A DNA stretch of 64,000 nucleotides, from NCBI GenBank assembly GCA_018818125.1, contig JAHISQ010000132.1, positions 26,523 through 90,522 of the forward strand, written 5' to 3'. Within the stretch, counting starts at the first letter, position 1, and each line of letters begins with the position of its first letter. Shown here one piece after another: positions 54,693 to 63,959 of this stretch. The notes below the pieces were generated by a model. The model saw nothing but the letters and a program-made list of their open reading frames with translations. It ran no database searches and was not told where the DNA came from. A program made the translations under genes and the position numbers. The DNA comes from Candidatus Rifleibacteriota bacterium (lineage in GTDB: Bacteria > Muiribacteriota > Ozemobacteria > Ozemobacterales > Ozemobacteraceae).

Positions 54693-56270
54693 ATGAATAA
54701 GCGGCTTAGCCGATTTGGACTCATGGTCGGAGTTTCGGGTCTTCTTCTTCTTTCCGGTTCGACGCCTGGTATGTCAGCAGGAGACCTGCAGACCGCGTAT
54801 CAGAGCATGCAACGGGCCTTGACCGAATACAAGGATGTGGTATGCGATCAGGCCGACCAGAAGCTGGTAACTCTTAAACGGGATGCTTATTTTTCAGCCA
54901 AAGCCACCTATGAGAGATTAAAGAATTCAGCCGACAAAGTTACAGAAGCCGCCAAATCACAGACTTCTGATGCCGCAAAGGCTGCAAGCCCGGGAAGAAC
55001 AACTGCTTACGTTCGTGAACAGGCAGCATCAGTTTTGACTACTGCGGGTGGCATCGAACGAACGCTTAACAAGGCTGTGACTGGCGCGAAAGTCACAGAA
55101 AAAGATCTTGATATCTCCTTTAAAGAAACCAACGACAACTCGCTTGATCTGATGATCGGCGAAGATTTCTGGCAGTCAGTAACCAAAGATATTAAAGCTG
55201 CCAAAAAGAGCATAACCATCCAGATGTTTGGCATGGAAGCAGACAAAACCGGCTGGGAATTTGCCAGATTGCTTGCAGAAAAAGCTAAGCAGGGCGTCGA
55301 AGTAATTCTGGTTGCCGATCGCTCTGGCGCGCGCATGGCCGGTGTTAAGACTCTGATCTCAGAAACCGAAGAAGAAAAACTTTTTGAATTCTACAAACAG
55401 AACGGCATCAAGGTAGAACTTTATAACCGCATCGGTAATGCCACCAGCGTCGGTAAGAAGCTTGATTTTTTCCATTACGATCATCGCAAGAAATTCATCA
55501 TTGACGGTGAGATTGGCTATGTTGGCGGCTACACCCTGCAGCAGGAATCACGCGAAAATAAACACGACATGATGGTGCGCTGCCAGGGCTCGGTTGTCAG
55601 CCAGATGCAGAGCGGTCTTCTGCTCAGCTATCTCTACAATGGCGGCAAACTTGCCAGCAAAGATGTGGCAACCTTGCGCGATCGCTTTTTCCCGACACCT
55701 GCGAAAGCCGGCACTTCGAATGCCCGTATTACTTACAACATCCCACGCGGTGTGCATGATGTTCACGATGATTACAAGCAGCAGATTGATTCAGCCCAGA
55801 AATATCTCTACATCATTAACCCTTATATTACCAACAATGATCTGATTGATAGAATCGCCGCCGCTGCCAAACGTGGTGTTGATGTGCGCATTGTGCATCC
55901 GGCATCTGCCGAAAACCCGTTGAACGATGCCAATACGCGCTTCCATTTTGATAAACTGAGAAAAGCCGGTGTCAAAATCTATCTTTTTGAAGGCGAAAAG
56001 GGTCTGGGCAAAGTGCATGCGAAAGGACTGATCACTGACGACAAATTTGCTTCAATTGGCAGTTGCAACATGGATACCATGGCGCTGCGTCATAATTATG
56101 AGTCGAATGTCGCTTCGAAAGATCCTGATTTTGTGCGCCAGGTGCGCGAGGATCTGTTCGAAAAAGACTTTAAAGTCAGCAAACTTTACGAACCCCCGAA
56201 AAGTCTCTGGGAACGCATTAAAATGAAGGTCAAGGGCGGCGCTGCCGAGTTGCTTGATCGCTGGGATTAA
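54693..56270 (+). CDS. Secreted phospholipase D / cardiolipin synthase-like protein
   Basis: 525 residues. Signal peptide (FGLMVGVSGLLLLSGSTPGMSA), a helical region to about residue 145, then two phospholipase D domains. Both HKD motifs are intact: HRKKFIID followed by GEIGYVGG (about 265-280), and HAKGLITD followed by DKFASIGSCNMD (about 447-465). The fold hydrolyses or transfers phosphodiesters, commonly phospholipid headgroups. With a signal peptide and no TM anchor pair it probably acts in the periplasm or outside, unlike membrane cardiolipin synthases. Confidence 0.92.
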   Translation: MNKRLSRFGLMVGVSGLLLLSGSTPGMSAGDLQTAYQSMQRALTEYKDVVCDQADQKLVTLKRDAYFSAKATYERLKNSADKVTEAAKSQTSDAAKAASPGRTTAYVREQAASVLTTAGGIERTLNKAVTGAKVTEKDLDISFKETNDNSLDLMIGEDFWQSVTKDIKAAKKSITIQMFGMEADKTGWEFARLLAEKAKQGVEVILVADRSGARMAGVKTLISETEEEKLFEFYKQNGIKVELYNRIGNATSVGKKLDFFHYDHRKKFIIDGEIGYVGGYTLQQESRENKHDMMVRCQGSVVSQMQSGLLLSYLYNGGKLASKDVATLRDRFFPTPAKAGTSNARITYNIPRGVHDVHDDYKQQIDSAQKYLYIINPYITNNDLIDRIAAAAKRGVDVRIVHPASAENPLNDANTRFHFDKLRKAGVKIYLFEGEKGLGKVHAKGLITDDKFASIGSCNMDTMALRHNYESNVASKDPDFVRQVREDLFEKDFKVSKLYEPPKSLWERIKMKVKGGAAELLDRWD

Positions 56271-56326
56271 CGAGTTCAGGCTGGTTATTTGCGGAATGCT
56301 TATTGCTGAGCCTGAAATCGCGTCTA

Positions 56327-56354
56327 AGCCGAGGGCTGCGTAGCGCAGCCCGGC
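56327..56354. terminator. Strong hairpin between convergent genes
   Basis: GGGCTGCG and CGCAGCCC pair perfectly around TAG, extended by AGCC/GGCT. The T-run is poor on both strands, so termination is likely but not certain. Confidence 0.5.
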
Positions 56355-56360
56355 TGATTG

Positions 56361-56513
56361 CTATTCTTTGGTCTCTTCAGTGCCTTCAGTGTCAGTATCT
56401 TCGGTTTCTGGCTGGCCTGAATCTTTGTTTTGCTTCTTTTCCAGTTTGGCTTCTTTTTTCTTTTTCTTATCTGTTTCTCGTTTTTGTTTTTCGAATGAAT
56501 AATTTTTTCGCAA
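56361..56513 (-). CDS. 50-residue charged protein
   Basis: TTG at 56513 lies 8 bases after AAGGGA and opens a frame beginning (M)RKNYSFEKQKRETDKKKK, continuing EAKLEKKQNKDSG and ending in an acidic Thr/Glu tail. A basic front half and an acidic rear half are similar to small proteins of the pattern FxKRQKExxRxxKKxEK found widely in bacteria (from memory). Longer in-frame starts up to 56573 read through unlikely sequence. Confidence 0.55.
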   Translation of the reverse strand: MRKNYSFEKQKRETDKKKKKEAKLEKKQNKDSGQPETEDTDTEGTEETKE

Positions 56514-56692
56514 GTTGGTATTCCCTTTCAAGTAGCGCCCCCGAACAGCAAAAAAGCTCGGTTGGCAACGCAAAATCTAGACTGCTGGCTGAAATAAAAA
56601 ACTACAACCATTACCTTTTCAGGGTAACACACTTTGCCATCTTTTGGCGAATGTCTGGATTATGAGACCGGGAAAGGCACTTTAATACAGAC

Positions 56693-57622
56693 TCAGCGCT
56701 GGGAAAGGGTCAGCCAGATGGCTGAGGTTATGATGAAATGAATAAACCATGGTATCAGCAGTCCGTCAGTTTCGCGTGCGGCGCGACCCAGAAAAAGGCC
56801 GATGCCGAAATACAGAATCAGCTTGATTAGCTCGGGAAATACCTCAGAAAAGCTGAGGGTTTCGATAAACCCGTAATGAATTACGGAAAAAAAGACAGCC
56901 TGAAGGATATTGGCAACTCCGGGTGTTACTACGATTCCGAAAACAGGCTGCAGTAGTCCGCGGAAAAGTAGTTCCTCAACCAGAGAATTTGCAGCTCCAC
57001 CAGTCAGCCTGGTGCTTAAAAGTATTGCATGACCGGCATTCCAACTGCCGAAGCCCTTGGTTGCAAGAAAACCAACCGTTACCAGCGCAAAATAAAATGA
57101 GATTCGCAAACAAACTCGTTTCCATGGCATTGGCTGCTTTTCGCCAAGAATGCCGGTATCGGCAGATATGTCACCAATCTTCAGGCGGTGCCGCCAGAGA
57201 TTTTTAAGCTTGAAAGCCATAATCAATGCGAGAAGAGCGATTGGAATAATCTGAAGACTACGATTGCCGCCGTAAGAGATCATTCCACGCCAGAAAGCCG
57301 CATCTGGTGAGTCCGGTGTAATCCATGAGGCAGTGTCAGGAAGCCAGGAATAGATAACTTCGAAGCAACCAAAGCAGAAGAATGTTGAGGCTGAAGCCCA
57401 TGCTGTCAACGAAACTGAGTGCTTTTTTAAGTGCTCAGCAATTTTCGAAATGAGTGCCAGAACCCCAAAGGGCAGCAGATAATATGGGGCCGAAAAAAAA
57501 TAGACGGCCGTTTTCGCTGCAGGCAACGTCAAAAACAAAGCCAGGCCAAGCAAAAACATTGCTGCCAGCGTTTTATCTCTGCTGCCGCCGGAAAAATCGG
57601 TTGTCTGCTCGATCTGATTCAA
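56693..57622 (-). CDS. CPBP-family intramembrane metalloprotease
   Basis: 309 residues, starting at TTG with AGGT upstream. About eight TM helices. The CPBP (Rce1/Abi) motifs are present: VEELLFRGLLQP (Glu pair and Arg), FFSVIHYGF (first His) and IPWFIHFIITS (second His). In bacteria such proteins process or protect against peptides, or act on prenylated-like substrates; the target here is unknown. Confidence 0.88.
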   Translation of the reverse strand: MNQIEQTTDFSGGSRDKTLAAMFLLGLALFLTLPAAKTAVYFFSAPYYLLPFGVLALISKIAEHLKKHSVSLTAWASASTFFCFGCFEVIYSWLPDTASWITPDSPDAAFWRGMISYGGNRSLQIIPIALLALIMAFKLKNLWRHRLKIGDISADTGILGEKQPMPWKRVCLRISFYFALVTVGFLATKGFGSWNAGHAILLSTRLTGGAANSLVEELLFRGLLQPVFGIVVTPGVANILQAVFFSVIHYGFIETLSFSEVFPELIKLILYFGIGLFLGRAARETDGLLIPWFIHFIITSAIWLTLSQR

Positions 57623-57774
57623 ATCTGTTACCTGTAAAATGCCACCGAGAAATTATCACCAAAATTTACAATACTTCGAACTGATTGAATTACACAATAA
57701 TTAATAGCATGAACAGAGTGTTGCTCCAAGTCTATCGCAAAGCTCTGATCGATCGTATTGATTTATCCGGCAAC

Positions 57775-58251
57775 TCACTCCTTGTCAGACCATATTTCCA
57801 ATGCCTCAAGAAACAGGTCTGTACTGCAGTTGAATTCAATTTTCTCTGTGTTTGCTTCCAGCAGTATTTCAAGATACTCCCTGACAAGTTCGCGCTGAAA
57901 GGTGCTGAAAGATTGCCATCTTGAGTTCCTTTTCCCATCAGCAGCCAGATGAAAAAGAAACTGGTCAAGATACCAGGTTTCACCTTCACTACTCGCAGCC
58001 AGTCGGCAGAATGCCGGGAAAAAATATTTAAATGCCTCATCGGTCATAAAGCAGACTGGGTCCCAACCTGGATTTCCCAGCTCGGTGAAGCTGATTGTTG
58101 CCGGGGAAAAATTGCTCAAAGTCTTGTTATGATCTGCACATTCGCAGCAGTGACCTGAATCGGTAAATGCCTGCGGGCGAGGAATATCCGCAAACTCCTG
58201 TTCAATTTTTCTTTGTATCAAAAGAATTTGAGGTGAAATTGACTTTCTCAC
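57775..58251 (-). CDS. DUF6714-like protein
   Basis: 158 residues from GTG 58251. The pattern HCCECADHNKTL, then FMTDEAFKYFFPAFCRLAAS, matches what I remember of DUF6714 (HCxEC near the start and SPEAFRYFLPAF). The His/Cys cluster could bind a metal. It follows the lipoprotein gene by 13 bases on the same strand, so they probably form an operon. Confidence 0.7.
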   Translation of the reverse strand: MRKSISPQILLIQRKIEQEFADIPRPQAFTDSGHCCECADHNKTLSNFSPATISFTELGNPGWDPVCFMTDEAFKYFFPAFCRLAASSEGETWYLDQFLFHLAADGKRNSRWQSFSTFQRELVREYLEILLEANTEKIEFNCSTDLFLEALEIWSDKE

Positions 58252-58264
58252 CGGTTATACCTTT

Positions 58265-58816
58265 TTAATCAAGATCCGAATAGAGTTTGCCAGCTCTGAT
58301 CTGAACGATCTCGTTCTGCACGAATTTAATCATTGTTTCAAAGCTTCTGTTTTCGGCTTTCTCAAGCTGTCTGAAAAACTCAATTTCTGCTTCTCTGGCC
58401 TTTATCTCGGCTGCTCTGGTCAGCTTAAGGCCCCTCTTCTGATCCACTATGTGGGTGCCCTCATGTACAAGGAAATCAGCAATATTGTATTCTCCATAAG
58501 TGCCAGCAAAGTTCTTAAATTCAACTCTGCCGGTGCCCTCAATTGTTTTTATCGGCCCAATTGTAAAATTGCCAGTGCTCTGGCGAATCTCTTTGACGTT
58601 CTCATCAACCAGCTTGAAAAAATCAGGTGTACGCTCTCGCAGCACCCACAAAGCGCCAAGAATAAGCTTTTCATTCTTGGCATCGGCGCTAATTTCTACA
58701 TTGGTTTTGAGCTCGGCCGCTGCCGGCGTCGATGCAGGTGCTTTGCTTTCTGAACCGCAGCCAGTGAGCAACCCAACAATTATTACGATTGCCAGAAAAA
58801 CACATTTATTTTTCAT
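58265..58816 (-). CDS. Lipoprotein with HExxH metalloprotease motif
   Basis: 183 residues. Lipobox LLTGC (Cys20) after a hydrophobic signal. Residues about 125-135 read FLVHEGTHIVDQKRG, a full HExxH zinc-protease motif, followed 20-25 residues later by AREAEIEFFRQLEK, where a Glu could be the third ligand (gluzincin type). Too small for a full known family, but suggestive of a periplasmic lipid-anchored peptidase. Confidence 0.78.
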   Translation of the reverse strand: MKNKCVFLAIVIIVGLLTGCGSESKAPASTPAAAELKTNVEISADAKNEKLILGALWVLRERTPDFFKLVDENVKEIRQSTGNFTIGPIKTIEGTGRVEFKNFAGTYGEYNIADFLVHEGTHIVDQKRGLKLTRAAEIKAREAEIEFFRQLEKAENRSFETMIKFVQNEIVQIRAGKLYSDLD

Positions 58817-58949
58817 TTTTCAGATTCCCTGCGTCAAATCAGAATCAATGTCACAAAACCTTCTCAGCAATAAAAAATACCAAAATCGCATAATATTTAC
58901 GACTGATTTGAATTATACTACAGTTATTCGTCAGCTATGGGAGTCGCTT

Positions 58950-59891
58950 TTGCTAACTGATAAAACCTTGTTGATTCTGGTGTTCTGCTGCTTTTCATGC
59001 TTTATTCTGCAGGCACAGATCCTGCATGGGGGAAATGCTGCCCCGCTCGTCGGTCTGCCTGAATCTGCAGATGCTGTCGAGGTCGAGCGTCTGATTGCCA
59101 GCACTCATCATCTGCCGGTGCATCGCCGGGTTGAGTTTATCTCAAAGTATCTGCTTGGACGCAAATATCACCCGGAAACCAAAGAACGTATTAAGAAACA
59201 ACAGAAAAAGCAAGTCGAAAAGGTTGAGGCTGCCAATGCTGAGCCGCTTCCAGTAAAGTTCTTGCGCACCAGCATGGCTTATCTCGATTGCATGACTTAC
59301 GTCGAGCATGTTCTGGCCATGGCCGCAAGTTCAAAAGCCGCTTACCAGGATGAGTTTCTCTGCCGATTGATTGATGTCATGTTTGATGCTGCTGGTCAGC
59401 CTTTGATGAACCATCATCGCAATCATTTCACCTCGCTCTGGGGTGACGTGAATGAGCGCAAGGGTTACCTGATCAATATTGCTCGCAACCACCCGCAGGC
59501 AGTCATGCGTGAGCTGCTGTTGAACAAGGTTGGCAACAACCGCACCTTTTACGTTGAAGACCGTTTTCTGATTGCCGAAAAACCGCAACAGATGTGGTAT
59601 TTCCCGGTGGAAGCTGTGCTTGAACGTCTGACGCCTCTTGTTTCTGGCGATATCGTAGCCCTGGTCACCGACAAAGAAGGTCTTGATGTCACCCACATGG
59701 CTTTTTATATTGAACATGGAGGTAAGCGCTGGCTGCGCCACGCTTCACTTAAACTCAACCGTATTGTCGACCAGAACTTTGATCAGTATCTGCGCGACGG
59801 CAAGCACATCAAGGGGTTGATGGCTTTCAGGCCTGTATTGCGGGCGCCTCAGCCGAATCTGTATCATTTTATGAACATCAGTACCCCTTGA
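58950..59891 (+). CDS. Secreted DUF1460-like (N-acetylmuramoyl-alanine amidase-like) protein
   Basis: 313 residues from TTG 58950, which has GGAG 6 bases upstream and gives a clean signal peptide (TLLILVFCCFSCFILQAQ). An ATG at 58852 is the alternative. Motifs match the DUF1460/NlpC-P60-like layout: AYLDCMTYVEHVLAMA (catalytic Cys), GDVNERKGYLINIARN, LVSGDIVALVTDKEGLDVTHMAFYIEHGGKRWLRHAS (catalytic His region). Probably cleaves peptidoglycan peptides in the periplasm. Confidence 0.8.
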   Translation: MLTDKTLLILVFCCFSCFILQAQILHGGNAAPLVGLPESADAVEVERLIASTHHLPVHRRVEFISKYLLGRKYHPETKERIKKQQKKQVEKVEAANAEPLPVKFLRTSMAYLDCMTYVEHVLAMAASSKAAYQDEFLCRLIDVMFDAAGQPLMNHHRNHFTSLWGDVNERKGYLINIARNHPQAVMRELLLNKVGNNRTFYVEDRFLIAEKPQQMWYFPVEAVLERLTPLVSGDIVALVTDKEGLDVTHMAFYIEHGGKRWLRHASLKLNRIVDQNFDQYLRDGKHIKGLMAFRPVLRAPQPNLYHFMNISTP

Positions 59892-59947
59892 TATCTCTTG
59901 TGGGCAGAATTGTTGCTCAATTAAGCTGAAAAGCTTATATTCTATGA

Positions 59948-62728
59948 ATGCCTCTCCAAAAGACATCAATTCCAGATGCCACGGTTAGAAGGCCGGCCTT
60001 GGCATTAATGTTCTTTGCCGTAATCGTTTTTGCGACCAGTTTTACCATTGTACAGTGGCTGGAAAAGCAGCGAACACATGTTTTTGCAGAGTGGGAGACA
60101 CAGGAGCGCGGCCAGATGGCGCTTGTCGTGCAGAAAATAGCCAGATTCAGTGCAGCCGAAACCTATTTTCCGTTTATTTTAAGACAGGCCACTGAAATGC
60201 TGCGCAAGAATACGCCAGACTATGCGTTCGCACTTCTTAAGCCATGGAATAAACACGTGAGGTTTTCTTTTTTTGATGCTAGTGGAAAAAGGATTGCGGT
60301 CCCAGGTTTCCTGCACGAAAAGGTTGCGATTTCCGAGCAGGTAATGGCTTCGCTACTGCGCCCGGAAAGCCTCTCTGAAAATCGTCGCACCGCCATTTCT
60401 GGTGCATTTATTGGCAAGCGTTCTGCTCTCTCAAAAATCGGTCAAATGCCTGAAGCCCTGATTACTCTTAAAGGTAACAGCCGTTTTTCACATGCTGGCT
60501 GGTGGCGACTTTCGGGTAAGAGGACAGCTAATGTGCCCTACAGTGAGCAGATTGCACATGTTCTGGTGTTGATCGAAGCTGACGCTTTTAAGAGCGACCG
60601 GCTTCTCAAAGAAGTTTTAAAAGCTGTGCGCGGATCACTTCCAGATTATTACCGTCTGGCAGTTCAGAAAAGCTGGCAGGGCACCACCAACAGATCATTG
60701 AAGCTGATCGAAGAAAAGGCGCGGCTCACCAATGGACTTACTGTATCGTTAAGGCGCGATCCAATCCCTGATAAGTATCATAAGAGATTACTGGTTTTTT
60801 GGGATTTTCTCAGTGTGGCGGTTAAGTCTTTTTTTATGTGCCTGCTGGCTTTTGGCGGCAAGTATCTGTTTACTGTTCGCCGCAATGAGCTTTCTCTCAG
60901 CAGAATTATCGGTATCGCGATTTTTCTGGTGATGATGCCGGTGCTGGGGCTGTTTTCGCAGTGGTGTTTTGACTATATGCAAACTTCGACGCTCAACACT
61001 GTCAGGCAGCAGCATCGAATCATCGAACGTCGCCTGAATATAATTGATAAAGGCTTACTGCAATATAAGTCATCTTTTGAAGGCATTCTCAGCAATTTAA
61101 ATCAGAGTCTCGAAGATCGTTCTGTTTCTCAGAAGCAGAGACTATTGGCAGTGCCACGGTTTGGTGAAGCTGTCGAAGCTGTTTATCTTGTTGACGAATC
61201 CGGCAATGTAGTTGAGACATTCAGCGAGGTTGCTGTGAAAAAGAAGGCTTCGCGTGAAGTCGCCTCTTTTCTTGTCACAAATCTCGTCGCCCACGTAACA
61301 AATGTTTCTTCGAAAAAATCATCGGCTTCCACTTTTAACTTGAGCTATGTCCGGCAGTTGTCGAGAAGCATGCATCAACAGCTGGGAAAAATAATGGATC
61401 TCAACTGGGGTGGACACAGGCGTGGTTTGTATCTTTCATTTGTCAGAAATTCCCAGGAATATCGCGGCATAATGTTTCTGGTCGCTCTGCTTAACCCGGA
61501 TCGCCTTTTCAGAGATTATCTGGCAGCGTTGTCGCAAACGAAAATGAGTATGCGCTTCGGGGTTGTTGAAATGACCGAAAATGGCCCAAAATCAAGTATG
61601 CCGGATCAACTGCTTCTGAATACAGACCTGCTGATGCTGAGTGAAGAGGTTTGGCGGCTGAAACGAACCATTGACCGGCTGATTGATTTGCCTGGTCGGG
61701 GTAGCTATCTTGTAACCGGCATTCATCCACGCCACATGGGCGATGTCGTTTTGATCGGTGCTACACCCTTCAGGCCTATTGCACAAAGAAACCACAATAT
61801 TCTCTCTTTTTTCATTCTGTTTGTTGCTTTTTCGTTTAGCCTGGCGGCCCTGTCTGCGCTTTATATTTCAGGAAATCTGGGTTTCTCCATAAAAAGACTC
61901 GCAAAAGCCCTCGAAAGGGTTAAGAACCATGAGTTTATTACGCTTCTGCATACGGAAAACGACTCAGAAAGTCGCATCTTTTCAGGCATAAGAAAGGCCG
62001 TTCACACTCTTAGCGAAATCTATGATGCTCAGCCCCTGAGAAAGAAGCTTGTCTTCGAGGGAACAATAGTCGCCGGCTGCTTAACGCTTGAATCTTTTTT
62101 CTATCCAGGAAAATTTCTTGGAGGGGATTATGTAGAAGCCATACCGCTTACAGATAATCGACTCCTGTTTTGTATTGGCGAAATTGCCGGAAAGCCTATT
62201 CCTGCAACTCTTCTGATCGCTCGAATAAAAATGTGCGTTTCGCTGCTGAACGCAACTGTTCCGGGTCCTGAGCGGATACTGCTTGATCTGAATGAATTTT
62301 TTGTTCGAGAAAAACAGGACGAACAACAGATCAGGCTTCTCTGCGCAATTACAGACGGTAATGGCAGTCTGGAAATTGCTAATGCCGGGCATCATCCGCC
62401 GATACTGGTGACAGGCTCAGGCGCAATTTGCCTGCACGACGACTCTGCGCCGCTTGGCAAGACTCAACCGCCAGATATTTCATGCCAGCATATTGAGTTG
62501 GAAGCTGGAGCAAGCTTGTTTTTTGCTACTTCCGGCTGTTTAAATCTTTTTGATCGCCTCTCCCCCGAGAAGGGCATGGAAAGGCTTAGATCGGAGCTGG
62601 AAGCTGCGCCGGAAAAATGGTGCTCTTCGAAGTTAAACGAGTTCTGGGCACTAGCTGCAGAATCAGGCGTTGACACGGAAGGCTCAAATGAGGACCGATC
62701 CCTGGCAGTGCTCAGGAGGCCTTTGTAA
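59948..62728 (+). CDS. Sensor protein with degenerate SpoIIE (PP2C) phosphatase domain
   Basis: 926 residues. TM1 at about 18-38, an extracytoplasmic region, TM pair at about 285-345, a second sensor region and a TM at about 615-640, then a HAMP-like segment and a PP2C fold. GGDY is kept (Asp727), but GDVTGHG reads GEIAGKP (Glu745 for Asp), TDG reads TSG (Ser862 for Asp) and the terminal DD reads ED (915-916). With two or three of the metal-binding aspartates replaced, it is likely inactive or a phosphate-independent binder. No strong ribosome site at ATG 59948. Same overall layout as the intact protein at 33025. Confidence 0.85.
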   Translation: MPLQKTSIPDATVRRPALALMFFAVIVFATSFTIVQWLEKQRTHVFAEWETQERGQMALVVQKIARFSAAETYFPFILRQATEMLRKNTPDYAFALLKPWNKHVRFSFFDASGKRIAVPGFLHEKVAISEQVMASLLRPESLSENRRTAISGAFIGKRSALSKIGQMPEALITLKGNSRFSHAGWWRLSGKRTANVPYSEQIAHVLVLIEADAFKSDRLLKEVLKAVRGSLPDYYRLAVQKSWQGTTNRSLKLIEEKARLTNGLTVSLRRDPIPDKYHKRLLVFWDFLSVAVKSFFMCLLAFGGKYLFTVRRNELSLSRIIGIAIFLVMMPVLGLFSQWCFDYMQTSTLNTVRQQHRIIERRLNIIDKGLLQYKSSFEGILSNLNQSLEDRSVSQKQRLLAVPRFGEAVEAVYLVDESGNVVETFSEVAVKKKASREVASFLVTNLVAHVTNVSSKKSSASTFNLSYVRQLSRSMHQQLGKIMDLNWGGHRRGLYLSFVRNSQEYRGIMFLVALLNPDRLFRDYLAALSQTKMSMRFGVVEMTENGPKSSMPDQLLLNTDLLMLSEEVWRLKRTIDRLIDLPGRGSYLVTGIHPRHMGDVVLIGATPFRPIAQRNHNILSFFILFVAFSFSLAALSALYISGNLGFSIKRLAKALERVKNHEFITLLHTENDSESRIFSGIRKAVHTLSEIYDAQPLRKKLVFEGTIVAGCLTLESFFYPGKFLGGDYVEAIPLTDNRLLFCIGEIAGKPIPATLLIARIKMCVSLLNATVPGPERILLDLNEFFVREKQDEQQIRLLCAITDGNGSLEIANAGHHPPILVTGSGAICLHDDSAPLGKTQPPDISCQHIELEAGASLFFATSGCLNLFDRLSPEKGMERLRSELEAAPEKWCSSKLNEFWALAAESGVDTEGSNEDRSLAVLRRPL

Positions 62729-62729
62729 T

Positions 62730-63959
62730 ATGAGCTGGAATAGAGGATTCAGGCTTTTTACTGGCTTTCTTATCTGGCTTCCATTCGCGATATTGCTTTT
62801 GATTGGGATCATTCAGGGTGCCCAGATGCGTCGGAATTTTGAGCGCGAAGTATTGTCTGAAGTGCTGCGCTACGAGACGGAAAAGCTGCTGAGAGTAAAC
62901 TCTAAGGAATCCAGATTGTCGCTGATCTGGCAGACAATTCGAAAGAGCATTGCTTCGGAAGGAAACATTGCCAGCTGGCATAACAAGGTAATACTTGACC
63001 TCAAAAAGCATGGGATCAAAAATCCATTTCTTTTTGTCGCCGGGCAAAATGAAGATAACCCGGCTCTGGCTGGCAACTTCGGCGTTTTGCTGCAGAAGCT
63101 TTTCAGTTCGAGTTTGATTCCTCTTATGGATGAGAAAGAAACAATTGAAGCGGGATTTATAGATTTGCCAGTGCATTTGTTGTATACAATGCCCCGCAGG
63201 AATCAGTTCTATAGCCTGCCTCTGCCGCGCAACGACTGGTGGATGTGCCAGGGAGTGATAACAGTCGAAAATAAAGAATATTCATATTTATTGTTTTTTG
63301 AGAAAGAAAATGTCGACTGGCAAAAGATTTTTGAAGCCTTCTTTTCACGTATGCAGAGAGAGTTGATTTCGCTCTGGGAAAATTTTTCCGGTAGTGAAAT
63401 TGCAGGTTGGCAAAAGGGCTTAAGCTATTGGAGCATCGGGCCGGATGGAATTGGAACTGGCCATGACAATCGATTTGTCTATCAGGCAGTCAGCTTTGAA
63501 GAAAAGCTGCTTATTTTTCGCTCGCCGTTCTCAACCTCTCTGGTACTATGGGAGATTGCTTCATTCATGGCATTTGGATTTCTGAGCTTTGCCTGGCTGG
63601 CGGGCTTTTCCAGGACTAAAAGGACCGATTTTCAAATAGACTCAAAGAGTCTTAGGGAGGGATTGCTGTTGTTTCTTGGCCCGGCGATCGGCTTGCCGGT
63701 TCTGGGGCTTGTTCTGGTGGGGAACCTTGAGCTGTTTTCTGAAAGTTCAAATATCCTGAACAGAAAATTTGCCCGCCTTTCCCAGGAGCTTGAGGGCCTG
63801 GAGACTGAGTTTCGCGAATACACTTTTGTTAAACAGCGTGAAATTGCCGAATTTCTCGAAAAAAAGAAGCCCTTTGCGAGCAAAGAGGCTGCGCTGGCTT
63901 GGTGCAAAGAAGTAAACTGCGGAAAATGGAATATAGGTTATCTGGTAACTGCTCAATAA
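62730..63959 (+). CDS. Truncated paralogue of the sensor region (no phosphatase domain)
   Basis: 409 residues from ATG 62730, with AGGAGG upstream inside the end of the preceding gene. TM1 (LFTGFLIWLPFAILLLIGII), an extracytoplasmic region (about 35-285), then a TM pair (LWEIASFMAFGFLSFAWLAG; GLLLFLGPAIGLPVLGLVLV) and a helix (LNRKFARLSQELEGLETEF). This is colinear with the first half of the 59948 protein. It ends NIGYLVTAQ where the paralogue has AVYLVDESGNVVETF. A shift by one base would add NNSGFDTTQVL, restoring the D/N-SG pattern before another stop, so a frameshift or real truncation must be considered. The following gene is outside the window. Confidence 0.75.
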   Translation: MSWNRGFRLFTGFLIWLPFAILLLIGIIQGAQMRRNFEREVLSEVLRYETEKLLRVNSKESRLSLIWQTIRKSIASEGNIASWHNKVILDLKKHGIKNPFLFVAGQNEDNPALAGNFGVLLQKLFSSSLIPLMDEKETIEAGFIDLPVHLLYTMPRRNQFYSLPLPRNDWWMCQGVITVENKEYSYLLFFEKENVDWQKIFEAFFSRMQRELISLWENFSGSEIAGWQKGLSYWSIGPDGIGTGHDNRFVYQAVSFEEKLLIFRSPFSTSLVLWEIASFMAFGFLSFAWLAGFSRTKRTDFQIDSKSLREGLLLFLGPAIGLPVLGLVLVGNLELFSESSNILNRKFARLSQELEGLETEFREYTFVKQREIAEFLEKKKPFASKEAALAWCKEVNCGKWNIGYLVTAQ

